In this document: piece after piece, positions 63,927 to 64,000 of the stretch
Layout of the letters: each line of letters starts with the position of its first letter
How positions within the stretch are numbered: position 1 is the stretch's first letter
Assembly (NCBI GenBank): GCA_963565915.1
Contig: OY751489.1
Location: 2,542,001-2,606,000 of the forward strand
Origin: Entoloma clypeatum
Taxonomy: Eukaryota > Basidiomycota > Agaricomycetes > Agaricales > Entolomataceae
DNA: 64,000 nucleotides
Reading direction: 5' to 3'
Notes under the pieces: model-generated
What the model was told of the DNA's origin: nothing
Seen by the model: only the letters and a program-made list of their open reading frames with translations
Database searches by the model: none
Position numbers and translations under genes: made by a program

Positions 63927-64000
63927 TGTGGAGGTGCGAACCGACTACGGACGGAGCAGGCGGTCGCAGGGAAGTCTCCGGAGAGCAGAGGTGACTGGTC
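63927..64000 (-). repeat. second LTR of the gag-only element, cut by window edge
   Basis: The 74 visible bases match 61070-61143 except for one CpG transition. They are preceded on the internal side by the presumed primer-binding site. Confidence 0.8.

Larger units (their letters stand above)
61070..64000 (-). mobile_element. probable gag-only (non-autonomous) LTR element in the gypsy-4 LTR
   Basis: The left LTR starts TGTGGAGGTGCG at 61070. The right copy starts at 63927 and leaves the window after 74 bp, with a single C/T difference at a CpG. In minus orientation the internal side of the right LTR reads ...CCTCCACA-AG-TGGTGACCGAGAC, a plausible primer-binding site, and the 547-codon gag follows. 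Only about 660 bp remains after gag, with no RT, integrase or protease. The target duplication would be AACGG but its partner is off-window. Confidence 0.75.

Overview
This 64-kb window is a gene-poor, transposon-saturated stretch of a fungal nuclear genome, almost certainly an agaricomycete basidiomycete. The evidence is chromodomain Ty3/gypsy elements, Ty1/copia elements, a Helitron with a C-terminal deubiquitinase-like domain, introns of about 50 nt, a DUF6698-like relic and a multi-copy agaricomycete protein family. I see no intact ordinary host gene. The density and nesting suggest heterochromatin, possibly pericentromeric (inference).

Two nests dominate. NEST 1 (about 4.8-30.8 kb): an old minus-strand chromovirus ('gypsy-1') was hit by a G-rich hAT-type MITE (6455-7278), a second hAT MITE (7466-7962), a copia element ('copia-1', 8232-20786) and another chromovirus ('gypsy-2', 22180-30585). 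Copia-1 contains a pristine minus-strand copia element ('copia-2', 10142-16896) with LTRs identical by eye and an uninterrupted gag-pol frame. Gypsy-2 contains two more hAT insertions. At the boundaries I checked, the target-site duplication is perfect or one base off and the host reading frame rejoins when the insert is removed. NEST 2 (about 43.0 to >64 kb): a heavily mutated minus-strand copia ('copia-3') is split by a chromovirus ('gypsy-3', 43149-49718) and cut off at 53858 by 'gypsy-4'. The right LTR of gypsy-4 is interrupted at 61070 by a probable gag-only LTR element that leaves the window.

Between the nests are a broken Helitron (31.0-37.3 kb) carrying two clean MITE insertions, repeats and a minisatellite (37.4-38.5 kb), and a minus-strand pseudogene of a repetitive agaricomycete family (38.5-41.95 kb) holding a solo LTR (39315-39867). 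The left edge (1-4.8 kb) holds a LINE RNase H relic, a BiP/Kar2-like Hsp70 fragment and the DUF6698-like pseudogene.

The most interesting signals are accessory genes inside the LTR elements. (1) A 278-codon ORF upstream of gag in copia-2 starts inside the 5' LTR and reads through the primer-binding site. (2) An antisense gene in the 3' region of gypsy-4 assembles an exact Zn2Cys6 cluster when a 49-nt intron is removed. (3) A 122-codon ORF lies between the chromodomain and 3' LTR of gypsy-3. A second theme is mutational: nearly all LTR-LTR differences are CpG transitions, and most in-frame stops are TGA where related elements carry arginine (CGA to TGA), a footprint of cytosine methylation and deamination.
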